This document shows positions 32,440 through 33,052 of a DNA stretch of 33,052 nucleotides, one piece after another. Location of the stretch: positions 1 to 33,052 of the forward strand of contig JAKDJD010000026.1 in NCBI GenBank assembly GCA_030454085.1. Reading direction: 5' to 3'. Position 1 is the first letter of the stretch; each line of letters begins with the position of its first letter. A program made the position numbers and the translations under genes. The notes beneath the pieces are model-generated. The model did not search any database. It was not told the origin of the DNA and saw only the letters and a list, made by a program, of their open reading frames with translations. The stretch comes from Kocuria sp. GTDB taxonomy: Bacteria; Actinomycetota; Actinomycetes; Actinomycetales; Micrococcaceae.

Positions 32440-32919
32440 ATGGAACTTGATGTCACGATCGAGATCCCCCAGGGGTCCCGCGTAAAGTACGAGATCGACC
32501 ACGAGACCGGGCGTCTCCGCCTGGACCGCGTCCTCTACACGTCCATGCAGTACCCCACGCACTACGGGTACTTCGAGGACACTCTCGGCGAGGACGGCGA
32601 CCCCCTCGATGCGATGGTCGTGATGGACTACGACATCATTCCGGGCGTCATCGTCGAGGCCCGTCCGATCGGCGTCTTCAACATGACCGACGAAGCCGGC
32701 GGCGATGCCAAGGTTCTCTGTGTCCCGAGCGACAAGCGTTTCGACAGCATCCAGAGCCTGGACGACATCGAGGACTACAAGAAGGACGAGATCAAGCACT
32801 TCTTCGAACGCTACAAGGATCTCGAACCCGGTAAGTGGGTCAAGGGTGAAGGCTGGGATTCCAAGGAGGAAGCCGAGCGCCTGATCCAGGAAGCCGTCGA
32901 TCGGTTCAAGAACTCCTAG
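32440..32919 (+). CDS. ppa: Inorganic pyrophosphatase (family I)
   Basis: A 159-residue soluble enzyme that hydrolyses pyrophosphate to two phosphates. It begins [20 protein letters not shown], with the Lys of the active site, and continues with [25 protein letters not shown]. The latter contains the signature DGDPLDA with its metal-binding Asp residues. [21 protein letters not shown] is also characteristic. I chose ATG 32440 with AGGAGA about 8 nt upstream; an upstream in-frame ATG at 32356 would lie in the leader hairpin region. The length fits other actinobacterial enzymes. Confidence 0.97.
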   Translation: MELDVTIEIPQGSRVKYEIDHETGRLRLDRVLYTSMQYPTHYGYFEDTLGEDGDPLDAMVVMDYDIIPGVIVEARPIGVFNMTDEAGGDAKVLCVPSDKRFDSIQSLDDIEDYKKDEIKHFFERYKDLEPGKWVKGEGWDSKEEAERLIQEAVDRFKNS

Positions 32920-32962
32920 TTCGGCTTCCTCGGCGGAGGCCTCACCTCTCTCAGCGACGGGG

Positions 32963-33003
32963 GGCGCCCCCGCAGACAAAATTACCGCGGGGCGCCGGGT
33001 TTT
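32963..33003 (+). terminator. Intrinsic terminator of ppa
   Basis: GGCGCCCCCGC (32963-32973) pairs with GCGGGGCGCC (32987-32996), with one bulged C, around a 13-nt AT-rich loop. GGG and then TTTT (33000-33003) follow. It is 44 nt after the ppa stop. A weaker stem GGCTTCC/GGAGGCC (32923-32941) precedes it. Confidence 0.65.
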
Positions 33004-33052
33004 GGGGGGGGGCCCGAGGTGGGGCGCGGGGGGGGGTGGTGTGAGGCCCCCC
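33004..33052. other. G-homopolymer-rich end of the window, probably low quality
   Basis: The last 49 bases contain G runs of up to about 9 and almost no sequence complexity, unlike anything else in the window. No coding signal is present. This is what a poorly resolved contig end looks like, so individual bases here should not be trusted. Confidence 0.6.

Noticed and set aside
1..33052. CRISPR arrays, insertion sequences, prophage or tRNA genes
   Set aside because: No regularly spaced repeats, transposase or integrase frames or cloverleaf-like sequences were seen; the whole window is conserved chromosomal gene order.

Overview
The window looks like a chromosomal housekeeping region of a high-GC Gram-positive bacterium (Actinomycetota), most likely a member of the Micrococcales such as the Micrococcaceae (Arthrobacter/Kocuria/Rothia group). 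The reasons are the high GC content with long antisense shadow frames, the presence of Lsr2 and ClpC, a short mycobacterial-type ArgA, DisA next to RadA, and a gene order (radA-disA-membrane protein-mutY; clpC-lsr2-lysS-panC-DUF2520-PH proteins-DUF3180-folK-folB-folP-folE-ftsH-hpt-tilS-zincin-dacB-ppa) that follows the order known from Mycobacterium tuberculosis and other actinobacteria. The genus is inferred from general features only. No mobile element, phage, CRISPR array, tRNA or rRNA gene was seen.

Layout. Positions 130-1761 (+) hold a DUF47/PhoU-like protein and a diverged PiT-type phosphate transporter. Positions 1801-5946 (-) hold the high-affinity phosphate uptake operon pstS-pstC-pstA-pstB, with a two-repeat PHO box about 185 bp upstream of pstS. 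Positions 6192-10018 (+) carry a FUSC-type membrane protein, radA and disA. A Ser-rich membrane protein (10093-10923, -) diverges from mutY (10991-11995, +), and mutY converges on argA (12008-12526, -). From 12744 to 32224 everything is on the minus strand. Read in transcription order it is dacB, a zincin_2 metalloprotease, tilS, hpt, ftsH, folE, folP, folB, folK, DUF3180, two PH-domain membrane proteins, a DUF2520 Rossmann protein, panC, lysS, a small membrane protein, lsr2 and clpC. The window closes with ppa (32440-32919, +), its terminator, and a G-rich, probably low-quality end.

How the genes work together. Phosphate runs through the window: low-affinity (pit-like) and high-affinity (pst) uptake at one end, and inorganic pyrophosphatase at the other. 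radA, disA and mutY form a DNA-integrity group. folE-folP-folB-folK give most of the tetrahydrofolate pterin branch and overlap or nearly overlap one another. panC and the DUF2520 gene belong to, or sit beside, pantothenate synthesis. clpC, ftsH and the zincin are proteolysis or quality-control genes. Two regulatory themes can be read from the DNA. First, seven start codons (FUSC gene, radA, disA, the 10923 gene, mutY, argA, lysS) sit 6-9 nt after a TAnnnT hexamer and lack a usable Shine-Dalgarno sequence, which suggests leaderless transcripts. Second, there are recognisable boxes for PhoP (pstS) and ClgR (clpC).

I found no clearly new multi-gene system. The most unusual items are the PiT homologue that has lost the Asn-Asp of its second signature, the run of leaderless promoters, the shared PHO-box intergenic region, and the uncharacterised PH-domain/DUF3180/DUF2520 genes embedded in the folate-pantothenate operon.
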